Source: Streptococcus minor DSM 17118 (GTDB lineage: Bacteria; Bacillota; Bacilli; Lactobacillales; Streptococcaceae). From it: 64,000 nucleotides of DNA. A model generated the notes under the pieces. That model had not been told where the DNA came from, did no database searches, and was given only the letters and a program-made list of their open reading frames with translations. The stretch's first letter is position 1; each line of letters begins with the position of its first letter. The stretch spans positions 1 to 64,000 of the forward strand of contig NZ_AQYB01000027.1 in the NCBI RefSeq assembly GCF_000377005.1, in the 5' to 3' direction. A program made the position numbers and the translations under genes. Positions 8,410-16,240 of this stretch are shown here, one piece after another.

Positions 8410-9369
8410 ATGAAACTATCATTATTGATTACTTTCTACAATGAAGAAAAGGTGATTAAGAAGACTCATGAAGCTATGTCGGACCAGCTCCAGAGTATGC
8501 TGGGAAAGGAATTGGATGACTATGAGTTGCTCTACATCGATGATGGCTCTAAAGATCGTACCTTTGAGATTATGGAGGAATTAGCCCAGACCGATGAGCG
8601 GATTCGCTATATTAGTCTCAGCCGAAATTTTGGTCGAGAAGGTGGGATTTTGGCTGGCTTCAAGTATGCGACAGGTGATGCGGTCATGGTGATGGATGGG
8701 GATTTACAGCATCCACCTTACTTGATTCCACAATTTGTTGCTGCCTATAAGGAAGGGTATGATATTGTCAGTGGACAGCGTGATCGAGAGGGTGAGTCTA
8801 AGTTATCTAGTTTTTTTGCACGACTTTTCTATGATGTATCCAATCATTCCATGGATGTTAAGTTAACAGATGGTAAGTCAGAACTACGCCTTTTAAGTAA
8901 AAGAGCTGTAGGGACCTTTCTAGCGCTTCCAGAGTATAATCGCTTCAACAAAGGACTGTACGAATGGATTGGTTTTAAGGAGAAGGTCATTCTGTACAAA
9001 AACCAGGTCCGTGAGGCCGGAAAGAGTAAATTTGGCTTTAAGAAGTCACTCAACTATGCTATTCAAGGGATTATTTCCTTTAATGACAAGCCTTTGCGAC
9101 TATGTATTCAGTTTGGTTTTTTCAGTTTGGGACTAGCACTTATTTATCTATTCTTTGAATTTTACCAATACGTTGCCAATACTGGTCATACGGTCAGTGG
9201 CTACTTTACTACCATTGCAGCAGTGATTCTCTTTAGTGGGGTGCAACTGATTTCTATTGGTATTTTAGGGGAATATATTGGGAAAATCTACTACGAAGTT
9301 AAGCGCCGTCCGCATTTTATTGTCGGAGAGACCAATATAGAAAAAGCTGAGAAAGATAGGGTTGGATAA
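8410..9369 (+). CDS. GT2 polyprenyl-phosphate glycosyltransferase (GtrB/CsbB/PgfS type)
   Basis: A 319-residue family 2 glycosyltransferase. The GT-A domain (about 1-230) has LSLLITFYNEE at the N-terminus, YIDDGSKD, and the metal-binding MDGDLQHPP around residues 95-103. Two transmembrane helices follow (about 232-255 and 265-295), as in GtrB, CsbB and dolichol-phosphate mannosyltransferases. Such enzymes load a sugar from a nucleotide donor onto undecaprenyl phosphate at the inner membrane face. The TAA overlaps the ATG of the next gene by one base, so it is translationally coupled to the YfhO-type gene. The sugar cannot be told from sequence. PgfS of S. mutans, which acts on the Thr-rich adhesin Cnm, is a plausible functional analogue. 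Confidence 0.88.
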   Translation: MKLSLLITFYNEEKVIKKTHEAMSDQLQSMLGKELDDYELLYIDDGSKDRTFEIMEELAQTDERIRYISLSRNFGREGGILAGFKYATGDAVMVMDGDLQHPPYLIPQFVAAYKEGYDIVSGQRDREGESKLSSFFARLFYDVSNHSMDVKLTDGKSELRLLSKRAVGTFLALPEYNRFNKGLYEWIGFKEKVILYKNQVREAGKSKFGFKKSLNYAIQGIISFNDKPLRLCIQFGFFSLGLALIYLFFEFYQYVANTGHTVSGYFTTIAAVILFSGVQLISIGILGEYIGKIYYEVKRRPHFIVGETNIEKAEKDRVG

Positions 9370-12332
9370 TGATAAAACAAATAAATGAAGGGTTTTCTTT
9401 TCTGAATAAAAAACTGGAACCTGCTAACAATTGGATTAGGAAGCATCAAAAGCTGTGTGTTTATATGGCTAGTGCTTTAGTGCCTATGCTCATTATGTTG
9501 GTGGTTTGGGCCAAGATGGAGATGTATCCTTTTGGAAGCAAAAGTTTGATGGCGGTAGATTTTAGTCATCAATACATCAGCTTTTATGGTTTTTTAAAAA
9601 ATGCAGTTTTGACAGGTGATTGGACAGCTTTTTCATACTCCTTTACCAAATCCTTGGGTGGAGAAATGATTGGGATTTTATCCTATTATTTGATGAGTCC
9701 TTTTAATATCATCTATATCCTTTTGCCGTTGAAGTATTTCCCTCTGGGAGTCTTCTTGACTATTTGGTTACGTTATGGCGTCATTGGCTGGAGTTTTGCT
9801 TATCTCTTGGTTAAGCGCTATAGGGGCTTAGAAAAGAATGCTTGGATGGTTCCGATTTTCTCAACAGCTTATACACTGTCAGGAATGCTTGTTTCTTACC
9901 AGATGAATACTATCTTTTATGATGTGATGTTCATGCTACCGTTGCTCATTGTGGCCTTGGAAGAACTCTTAGATGGAAGCAAGCCTTATAAGTACATGTT
10001 CTTACTGGCTGCGACAATGTTTATGCAGTTTTACTTAGGTTATATGGTCTGCATTTTCATTGCCCTCTATGCTTGCTACTATACAGCACCGAACTTGGCT
10101 ATTGAAGGTAATTGGAAAGCGAAAATCAATAACTACTTACAACCGCTAGTGCGAGTTCTGTGTTTCTCTATTTTAGGGATTGGGCTAGCAGCAGTTCTTC
10201 TCTACCCTGTTGTCATCAACCTCATGCAAAGTAAGGGTCAAGTTGGAGGTGGTATGGCCTTTGTTTGGGCCCTTCAAATCAATCCTCTGGATATCCTCTC
10301 CAAGTTGATGATTGGTGGCTTTGATACCACCTCTGGTTGGTCAGCTGGACCTAACTTACCAAACATTTATGTTGGTGCTCTGGGTCTGCTTGGCTTTATC
10401 TTTTATTTCATTTTTGCTCGAGCTCACCGTTACCAAAAAATAGGGGCAGTCATTGTCACTCTTGTCTTTTTCATTTCCTTTGTCCACGAATTTACTAGTA
10501 AAATTTGGCACATGGGTCAGAATCCAGCCGGTTTCTTTTACCGGTTTTCATGGATTTTATCCTTCTTCATGGTTCTTTTGGCCTATCAAGCTTACAAGCA
10601 AGGTCCCAAGTTGACTTGGAAGGGAGTTATCATCGGTTTGCTTCCGATTGCGCTAACCGGTTATTATGTGGCAACACATGATTATACCTATATTGCTAAA
10701 AAGCAATCTGAGACTGTGATGACTTACCTAAAAGCCAATGGTAATACTATTTACCTCCTCTTATCTTTGGTTTCTATTGCCATTCTCTACTATATCTGGA
10801 AAAAATGGCAACAAAAAAATAAGGAGAAGATCATTGCGTCACTAGTCCTTTTGAGTGCGTTGGTAGGGGGAATATTCCTTTTAAAAACAGGCTATCTACT
10901 GACACAGGTTTCCTTGACGATGATGAGTTGGATTGTGGTCCTTCTTGTTTTTGCCTTCCAACCGAAGAAAGTAGCTTGGTCTCTCTTGGCTATCATGACC
11001 GTTTTGGAACTCGGCTACAATGCTTACCTGTCACAAGTAACTCTTGGTTATGCAGATGCTTACAAGTTTAGTGATGCAACAGTTTCTGTTAAGCGGGTGG
11101 TAGATACTGTCAAAGAACACAATCAAGCTGGATTCTATCGTATCGGAAGCTCTTTTGCTTATTCGCGCACCTCTCCAACTCTTCTTAACTTCCCTGGGCT
11201 CAGTACCTTTAGTTCTAGCTTGGAGAGGACCACAATGGATCACTTCGCCTACATGGGAGATTATGGGATTAATGCTTCTACTCAGTATGCCAATGGGACT
11301 TTGTTGACAGATGCTCTTTATGGCGTTCGTTACTATATGGATTATAAGGAGCAAGATCCTGCTGAAATTGAACAGCATCCTGAGAGACAGTACTTTGGTC
11401 GCTTGACAACACGTAAAGATATTCAGGAGACCTTCACTAAAAAGGTTTATGAAGACAGTCGTTACTTGGTATATGAAAATCCAGATGCCTTTTCTGTAGC
11501 CTTTGGTACAGGGGTTCTGCTCCAAAATATTACTTTTGGACAGAATAATCCTGTTTCCAATCAAAACCTCATCTTGAATACGATGATGGGAGAGCAGGAA
11601 AATGTTGTTCAGTATTTCCAAGCCTATAGTTTCACAGACATTCAAACCGAGAATATGCAAGAAATGACCAATGCTGTGGGTGAGACGGTCTATAAAGTGA
11701 AGAATTCAGATCAGCCAGGCATTATTCGCTATAAGGTCATACCTAAGAGTAGCTATACCTATTATTTCCTTACTCCAAATAATTTAAAAGAGCACCGCGA
11801 TAAGGTATCTATCCTACTCAATGGTCAATGGTTGCCACATGGAGTTGTCTTTGCTCAAAAGCAACTTTGGCAACTGACTTCCAACGCTGAGGGTCAGGAA
11901 GTGACACTGGAATTTCGTTTTACCACTGACCAGGAAATCAATATGAGCGATGCCGGTTTCATTCGTGCAGATAATGATGCAATTAAACGAGTCCTAGCTG
12001 CTCGTAAGGAACAAAGTATGACAGTTACCCAGTGGACCAATACAAAGGTTGCTGGAACAGTCAATATTACAGATGATAGTAGTGTGATGATGACCAGTAT
12101 CCCTTATAGTCCAGGTTGGACAGTTACAGTGGATGGGAAAGAAGTAGCCACTAAGAGAGCATGGGATACCTTCCTTTCCTTCCCCATCACACCAGGTAAG
12201 CATAAGATTGTTATGACATATGTCCCAAGTGGCTTGTTGGCAGGTGGTTTTTTCAGTTTGATCTCCTTGGTGGGTATCCTTAGTATGCTTCGATATGACC
12301 GAAAAGTTGAAGCCAAGAAAGACCTTTTTTAG
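9369..12332 (+). CDS. YfhO-family GT-C membrane glycosyltransferase
   Basis: A 987-residue protein with an N-terminal cytosolic tail, about 13 transmembrane helices, and a large extracytoplasmic C-terminal region (about 560-960) closed by a last helix. The YfhO hallmark MAVDFSHQYISFYGF sits at about residues 58-72, with the acidic residue in the first outer loop as in GT-C enzymes. In Bacillus and Listeria, YfhO-type proteins take a sugar from an undecaprenyl-phosphate carrier made by a CsbB-type enzyme and move it to an extracellular acceptor. The same gene pair occurs here. The acceptor could be teichoic acid or the neighbouring Thr-rich proteins; the context favours the latter but does not prove it. 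Confidence 0.85.
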   Translation: MIKQINEGFSFLNKKLEPANNWIRKHQKLCVYMASALVPMLIMLVVWAKMEMYPFGSKSLMAVDFSHQYISFYGFLKNAVLTGDWTAFSYSFTKSLGGEMIGILSYYLMSPFNIIYILLPLKYFPLGVFLTIWLRYGVIGWSFAYLLVKRYRGLEKNAWMVPIFSTAYTLSGMLVSYQMNTIFYDVMFMLPLLIVALEELLDGSKPYKYMFLLAATMFMQFYLGYMVCIFIALYACYYTAPNLAIEGNWKAKINNYLQPLVRVLCFSILGIGLAAVLLYPVVINLMQSKGQVGGGMAFVWALQINPLDILSKLMIGGFDTTSGWSAGPNLPNIYVGALGLLGFIFYFIFARAHRYQKIGAVIVTLVFFISFVHEFTSKIWHMGQNPAGFFYRFSWILSFFMVLLAYQAYKQGPKLTWKGVIIGLLPIALTGYYVATHDYTYIAKKQSETVMTYLKANGNTIYLLLSLVSIAILYYIWKKWQQKNKEKIIASLVLLSALVGGIFLLKTGYLLTQVSLTMMSWIVVLLVFAFQPKKVAWSLLAIMTVLELGYNAYLSQVTLGYADAYKFSDATVSVKRVVDTVKEHNQAGFYRIGSSFAYSRTSPTLLNFPGLSTFSSSLERTTMDHFAYMGDYGINASTQYANGTLLTDALYGVRYYMDYKEQDPAEIEQHPERQYFGRLTTRKDIQETFTKKVYEDSRYLVYENPDAFSVAFGTGVLLQNITFGQNNPVSNQNLILNTMMGEQENVVQYFQAYSFTDIQTENMQEMTNAVGETVYKVKNSDQPGIIRYKVIPKSSYTYYFLTPNNLKEHRDKVSILLNGQWLPHGVVFAQKQLWQLTSNAEGQEVTLEFRFTTDQEINMSDAGFIRADNDAIKRVLAARKEQSMTVTQWTNTKVAGTVNITDDSSVMMTSIPYSPGWTVTVDGKEVATKRAWDTFLSFPITPGKHKIVMTYVPSGLLAGGFFSLISLVGILSMLRYDRKVEAKKDLF

Positions 12333-12341
12333 GAGGAAGAA

Positions 12342-12797
12342 ATGAAAAATATACGCTCTTTCCTAGTAACATTTCTCAAATCAGAAGTTTTTAAGTATCT
12401 GTTTTTTGGTGTATTAACAACCATAGTCTCTATCGTCACTCGAGATGTGTTGTTTATTCTGACAAGGCATGTTACCTTTGCTGTTCTGGTGTCAAATGTT
12501 ACGGCTGTCATCTTTGCTTTCTTTACCAATGATCGCTTTGTGTTTGTCCAAGAAAGAAAAGGATGGTTCATCCGTTTTGTCAAATTTTTTATAGCCCGCC
12601 TATCAACTCTTGTGCTAGACTTAGCTTTGGCCTATTTGTTGGTCGAAAAGTTTCCACAAATCATTGGACAGTTTGTCAATAACGATGTGATTTGGGTCAA
12701 TCGTATTGAAACAATTTTAGCCCAAGTGTTGATTATGGTGACAAATTATGTGATTAGCAAATGGTTGGTTTTCAAAGATCGCAAGATTCAGGATTAA
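12342..12797 (+). CDS. GtrA-family lipid-linked sugar flippase candidate
   Basis: A 151-residue protein with four hydrophobic helices and the GtrA/GtcA pattern: KYLFFGVLTTIVS near the start, FFTNDRFVF in the middle and SKWLVFKD at the end. Family members are thought to flip undecaprenyl-phosphate sugars across the membrane. A very strong AGGAGGAAG precedes the ATG, 9 bases after the YfhO-type gene. With the two genes before it this completes the classic three-part set of charging enzyme, flippase and GT-C transferase. Confidence 0.88.
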   Translation: MKNIRSFLVTFLKSEVFKYLFFGVLTTIVSIVTRDVLFILTRHVTFAVLVSNVTAVIFAFFTNDRFVFVQERKGWFIRFVKFFIARLSTLVLDLALAYLLVEKFPQIIGQFVNNDVIWVNRIETILAQVLIMVTNYVISKWLVFKDRKIQD

Positions 12798-12811
12798 AAA
12801 ATAATAATGTA

Positions 12812-12851
12812 AAAAAATGAGTTAGAAAGAATTCTTTCTAACTCATTTTTT
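12812..12851. terminator. Perfect 40-bp bidirectional terminator
   Basis: A perfect palindrome centred at 12831/12832 (inner GAATTC) with A6 and T6 flanks. It serves the gtrA-type operon and the convergent LPXTG gene. Confidence 0.92.
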
Positions 12852-12868
12852 CGTTATATCAGAAACAC

Positions 12869-14683
12869 CTAAGCTTTTTTTGATTTACGGTAAAGGATTC
12901 CTGCCAGAGCAGCTACGAATAGGAGTGCAAATCCGATAAGGGTTGCTGTAAGAGAACTCTCTTCACCAGTTTTAGGTAAGATTTTTCCTTTTTTACCTGA
13001 TGGTGGAGGTGTAGTGCTTGATGTACCTGGATCTACTGTGGTTGTAGTAGTAGTTTTCGGTTCAGTAGTTGTAGTAGTTGCTACTGTCGTTGCCGGCTCA
13101 GCAGTTGTAGTAGTTACTGCTGTCGTTGTCGGCTCAGCAGTTGTAGTAGTTGCTGCTGTCGTTGTTGGCTCAGCAGTTGTAGTAGTTGCTACTGTCGTTG
13201 TTGGCTCAGCAGTTGTAGTAGTTGCTACTGTCGTTGTCGGTGCAACAGTAGTCGTAGTGGTTGTAGTTGTGGTTGTAGTAGTTGTTGGTGCTGTATAAGT
13301 GTTTTTGAAAGTTGTATTTGCTGGTGCACCAACTTGAGCTAGATATTGGAAGTTTTCATATGTGACATTGACTTTGTAGTTGAGCGCAACTGAAGAGTAA
13401 GTCATATGAGGATCTGTGCCAACTTTTTCGCGGACAACATAGGAGCGAAGGCCTGCTTGGGTATAGGTGATTGGCGAGAATTTGATACTACCATCCGCCT
13501 TATTCTTCACGGTTTCAATCAAAGTTTCGGTTCCATCGATAGCAACTTCATAGAGTTCAAATTCAAATTGCTCTGCTTCTAATGTTTTTCCTTCAAGGAC
13601 TTTTTTAGCTACGATTTCAGCTGAAGTTTCTTTGCTACCCCAAGAGAGTGCCCACGATGAAAAGTCATACTTCACAGTTGCTTCGCGAGTGCGAAGAGGG
13701 AAATTTGAACCTTCAAATCCGATAGTGTTGCTAACAGTACCTGTTACACTCGATACATCTGTAATTAGGGTACGGTACTGGATGAAGAAGGTAGGTGAGT
13801 ATTCTACACCGTTTGGGGCATTGTAGACGTTGTTATAATGTCCAGGGGTTCCGTAAGAAAATTCCCAAGAATTCCCATTAACAGTAATTTTGGAGCTATA
13901 ATTGTCGATGACGGCAGCTTTACGGGCCTCCTCTTCTGTCTTATAGCCACCTTCCTTATAGGCTAATCGTACTAGGCGAATTTTGCCATCAAGAGCCTGT
14001 CCATCACCAAGGGTATCGGAAATCTTGATATTGCGGATGATATCTTGTGAACCGTTGATAATGACAATCCAATTAATAGTGGTTGGGTCGTTAGCATCAA
14101 GATAGCCATATTTAAAAGTATAACCATCTATTTGTCCGTCTCCCACCCCTTCAAATGTGTAGTTTGTCAACGGAATCCCTTCGAAGCTACCAGTTGTGAT
14201 TTCGGTTGGCTGTTTATGTTGGAGAACAGAACGGCTAGCGATTACCTTGGCACCTACTGTTCCACCTTTTGTATTTGGATTAGCAGCAAAATAGGTCTCA
14301 CCTGAATCATTGAATGACAAAATGATTTTTCCTGACGCAGCATCTAGTGTGTAGGTTCCTACAGGGATACCATTGACGGATAGCTGCAACCCAGCAAGAG
14401 TTGTTGGAAAGGCAAGAGTATCTGGGAGTGTTAAGGTGATTGTATCGCCGCTACGAATCGGCGTGTTATCTGCAACAGCCCAAGTGAACGATAAATCCAT
14501 ATTTTCGCCTGGAGCGACAGTACCGTTTGTTGTCAAAGATGCCGCAGTAATCGAATAAGGAATTTCAGCAGCCGCTGCTTTCTGAGAGCTTAGAGCACCA
14601 GTCAGAGCGCTAAAAATAAGTGCTAGAACTGCCAATACTGAAAAAAAGCTACTGGACCATTCTATTGTAGATAGTTTTTTCAT
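12869..14683 (-). CDS. Thr-rich LPXTG surface protein, fourth paralogue
   Basis: A 604-residue wall protein. The signal peptide spans about residues 1-40 (ending KAAAAEIP). An SdrG-like N-terminal region (about 45-345) contains GDTITLTLPDTLAFP, and IGFEGSNFPLRTREATV near its end. One pilin isopeptide-type domain (about 355-455) starts IVAKKVLEGKTLEAEQFEF. The Thr stalk runs about 463-550, and LPKTG is at residues 569-573. AGGAGA precedes the ATG. Unlike the three + copies its C-terminal coding DNA is clearly diverged (LPKTGEESSLTATLIG), so it is an older relative or a separate acquisition. It faces the glycosyltransferase operon tail to tail. Confidence 0.92.
   Translation of the reverse strand: MKKLSTIEWSSSFFSVLAVLALIFSALTGALSSQKAAAAEIPYSITAASLTTNGTVAPGENMDLSFTWAVADNTPIRSGDTITLTLPDTLAFPTTLAGLQLSVNGIPVGTYTLDAASGKIILSFNDSGETYFAANPNTKGGTVGAKVIASRSVLQHKQPTEITTGSFEGIPLTNYTFEGVGDGQIDGYTFKYGYLDANDPTTINWIVIINGSQDIIRNIKISDTLGDGQALDGKIRLVRLAYKEGGYKTEEEARKAAVIDNYSSKITVNGNSWEFSYGTPGHYNNVYNAPNGVEYSPTFFIQYRTLITDVSSVTGTVSNTIGFEGSNFPLRTREATVKYDFSSWALSWGSKETSAEIVAKKVLEGKTLEAEQFEFELYEVAIDGTETLIETVKNKADGSIKFSPITYTQAGLRSYVVREKVGTDPHMTYSSVALNYKVNVTYENFQYLAQVGAPANTTFKNTYTAPTTTTTTTTTTTTTVAPTTTVATTTTAEPTTTVATTTTAEPTTTAATTTTAEPTTTAVTTTTAEPATTVATTTTTEPKTTTTTTVDPGTSSTTPPPSGKKGKILPKTGEESSLTATLIGFALLFVAALAGILYRKSKKA
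13010..13300 (-). repeat. Thr-rich stalk coding repeat
   Basis: Tandem units of about 33 bases encoding TTTVATTTTAEP-like peptides. They are more regular at DNA level than the + strand copies. Confidence 0.85.
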
Positions 14684-14718
14684 ATCATTCTCCTATTGAA
14701 AGTGTAAAATATATCTTT

Positions 14719-14747
14719 AGTATAACAAAAAAAGCATGGAAAGACAA
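14719..14747 (-). promoter_or_regulatory. Promoter for LPXTG gene 4
   Basis: On the - strand, TTGTCT (14747-14742), a 17-base spacer and TATACT (14724-14719). The -35 is weak. Confidence 0.6.
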
Positions 14748-14931
14748 AGTAGTGGAGCTTGAGACAGTCCTATTTTTGTAAAAAAAGAAAAAGGTTCTTT
14801 TTTCTATTTTAAAGCATTGGATTGAAAGGTAACTTACTTTTGTTGACTTTACAGCAAAACATCAGCTCAGGGAGTAAAAGAATGTGATCTATTTTCGTTG
14901 AAACAGAAAAGAGAAGAAAAGGTCCTACTCA

Positions 14932-14970
14932 TTGATACTCAAAGCTTTTTGTGATATAATAGTACGAATA
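14932..14970 (+). promoter_or_regulatory. SigA promoter with an overlapping SigX (cin-box) motif for ireB
   Basis: TTGATA 14932-14937, a 17-base spacer and TATAAT 14955-14960 with TGA before it. Two bases later TACGAATA (14963-14970) is an exact competence sigma factor box. Two such 8-mers are expected by chance in 64 kb over both strands, so position is the main support. Confidence 0.6.
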
Positions 14971-14993
14971 AGAAATAGAAGGAAGGTGTAAGT

Positions 14994-15260
14994 ATGGGAT
15001 TCACAGAAGAAACGGTTCGTTTTCGTCTAGACGATACCAACAAGCAAGAAATTAACAAAACATTGACCAATGTTTATCGCTCCTTAGATGAGAAAGGCTA
15101 CAATCCAATCAACCAGATAGTGGGCTATGTACTGAGCGGTGATCCTGCTTATATTCCTCGCTACAATGATGCCCGTAATCAGATTCGTAAATACGAACGA
15201 GACGAAATTGTAGAAGAGTTAGTACGTTTTTACTTGAAAGAAAATGGGATTAAGCTCTGA
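14994..15260 (+). CDS. ireB: IreB family regulatory phosphoprotein (UPF0297)
   Basis: An 88-residue protein of full family length. The N-terminal ETVRFRLDD and the [19 protein letters not shown] core are characteristic. In Enterococcus, IreB is phosphorylated by the PASTA kinase IreK and influences cephalosporin resistance; its role in streptococci is less clear. GAAGGAAGG lies ahead of the ATG. The stop shares its last base with the ruvX start, so the genes are translationally coupled. The order ireB-ruvX-DUF1292 is conserved in Firmicutes. Confidence 0.9.
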   Translation: MGFTEETVRFRLDDTNKQEINKTLTNVYRSLDEKGYNPINQIVGYVLSGDPAYIPRYNDARNQIRKYERDEIVEELVRFYLKENGIKL

Positions 15261-15679
15261 TGAGAATTATGGGATTGGATGTTGGCTCAAAGACTGTCGG
15301 TGTAGCTATTTCGGACCCACTTGGCTTTACTGCACAAGGTTTGGAAATTATTCCTATTGATGAGGCTAAGGAAGAATATGGTTTTGAGCGCCTCAAGCAA
15401 CTGGTAGCTGAATATAAGGTGGACCGTTTTGTTGTCGGTTTACCTAAAAATATGAACAATACCAGTGGTCCGCGTGTAGAAGCTAGTCAGGCCTACGGTC
15501 AACAATTAGTTGAACTCTTTGGTTTGCCTGTGGATTATCAAGATGAACGTCTGACCACAGTAGCAGCCGAGCGGATGTTGATTGAGCAAGCGGATATTAG
15601 CCGTGGCAAACGCAAAAAAGTGATTGACAAATTAGCAGCTCAGCTAATTTTACAAAATTATTTAGATAGAACATTTTAA
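15260..15679 (+). CDS. ruvX: RuvX/YqgF Holliday junction resolvase-like protein
   Basis: A 139-residue RNase H-fold protein. [19 protein letters not shown] at the N-terminus carries the first catalytic Asp; [16 protein letters not shown] and [13 protein letters not shown] are the other family blocks. It is implicated in pre-16S rRNA 5' end processing and possibly Holliday junction cleavage. The ATG overlaps the ireB stop (TGATG). It is co-transcribed with ireB and the DUF1292 gene. Confidence 0.93.
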   Translation: MRIMGLDVGSKTVGVAISDPLGFTAQGLEIIPIDEAKEEYGFERLKQLVAEYKVDRFVVGLPKNMNNTSGPRVEASQAYGQQLVELFGLPVDYQDERLTTVAAERMLIEQADISRGKRKKVIDKLAAQLILQNYLDRTF

Positions 15680-15689
15680 GGAGAAATAG

Positions 15690-16007
15690 ATGACACATAA
15701 CCACGATCACGATCACAATCATGATGACCGCGAATTTATTACCTTGGTCGATGACCAAGGTACAGAAACCTTGTTTGAAATACTGTTGACGATTGATGGT
15801 CAGGAAGAATTTGGCAAAAACTATGTTCTCTTGATTCCTGCTGGTGCAGAAGAAGATGAGAATGGCGAAGTGGAAATTCAAGCCTATTCATATACGGAGA
15901 ATGAAAACGGAACCGAAGGAGACCTTCAACCTATCCCAGAAGATGCCACTGCTGAATGGGACATGATTGAAGAAGTTTTCAATAGTTTTATGGAAGAGAC
16001 AGAATAA
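15690..16007 (+). CDS. DUF1292 (UPF0473) protein
   Basis: A 105-residue acidic protein. The N-terminus is rich in His and Asp ([13 protein letters not shown]), which could bind metal. The conserved part includes [20 protein letters not shown] and YVLLIPAG. No function is established. AAGGAG precedes the ATG, 10 bases after ruvX, and a terminator follows directly. Confidence 0.88.
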   Translation: MTHNHDHDHNHDDREFITLVDDQGTETLFEILLTIDGQEEFGKNYVLLIPAGAEEDENGEVEIQAYSYTENENGTEGDLQPIPEDATAEWDMIEEVFNSFMEETE

Positions 16008-16017
16008 AAGACTGTCA

Positions 16018-16043
16018 GGGAGCTGTTTAGCTTCCTTTTTTTT
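16018..16043 (+). terminator. Rho-independent terminator
   Basis: GGGAGC 16018-16023 pairs with GCTTCC 16030-16035 (one wobble) with loop TGTTTA, then eight T. It ends the ireB operon. Confidence 0.85.
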
Positions 16044-16062
16044 GGTGCCTGAAAATGTCTTT

Positions 16063-16070
16063 TACGAATA
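16063..16070 (+). promoter_or_regulatory. SigX (ComX) cin-box
   Basis: An exact TACGAATA just after a terminator and before the small ORF and the GT-C-like gene. The downstream gene resembles pneumococcal Ccs4, described as competence-induced, which fits. The start of transcription would be near 16077. Confidence 0.65.
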
Positions 16071-16077
16071 AATAAGT

Positions 16078-16188
16078 ATGACAGAAAAAGAGCAGCAATT
16101 TATAACAGATTATCTGAAACAAAAATGGCATTCCTTTCGCCAATTAGAAAAATATGCCCAAATCCTAGCTAAAAAAAATTGCAAATGA
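16078..16188 (+). CDS. Small hypothetical protein, 36 residues
   Basis: ATG 16078 to TGA 16186-16188 encodes a short basic, helical peptide (MTEKEQQFITDYLKQKWHSF, ending KKNCK). It starts at about the predicted start of the SigX-type transcript and has no clear ribosome site, so translation would be leaderless or the frame may be untranslated. Its position between a cin-box and the GT-C-like gene is the main reason to list it. No family was recognised. Confidence 0.4.
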   Translation: MTEKEQQFITDYLKQKWHSFRQLEKYAQILAKKNCK

Positions 16189-16213
16189 CAGATAGGTGAC
16201 TTTTTGATATAAT
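16185..16213 (+). promoter_or_regulatory. SigA promoter for the Ccs4-like gene
   Basis: ATGACA 16185-16190, a 17-base spacer and TATAAT 16208-16213, preceded by TGA. It would give basal expression independent of the upstream cin-box. Confidence 0.65.
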
Positions 16214-16240
16214 GGATAGGATTAAATCAAGGAGTCGTAT

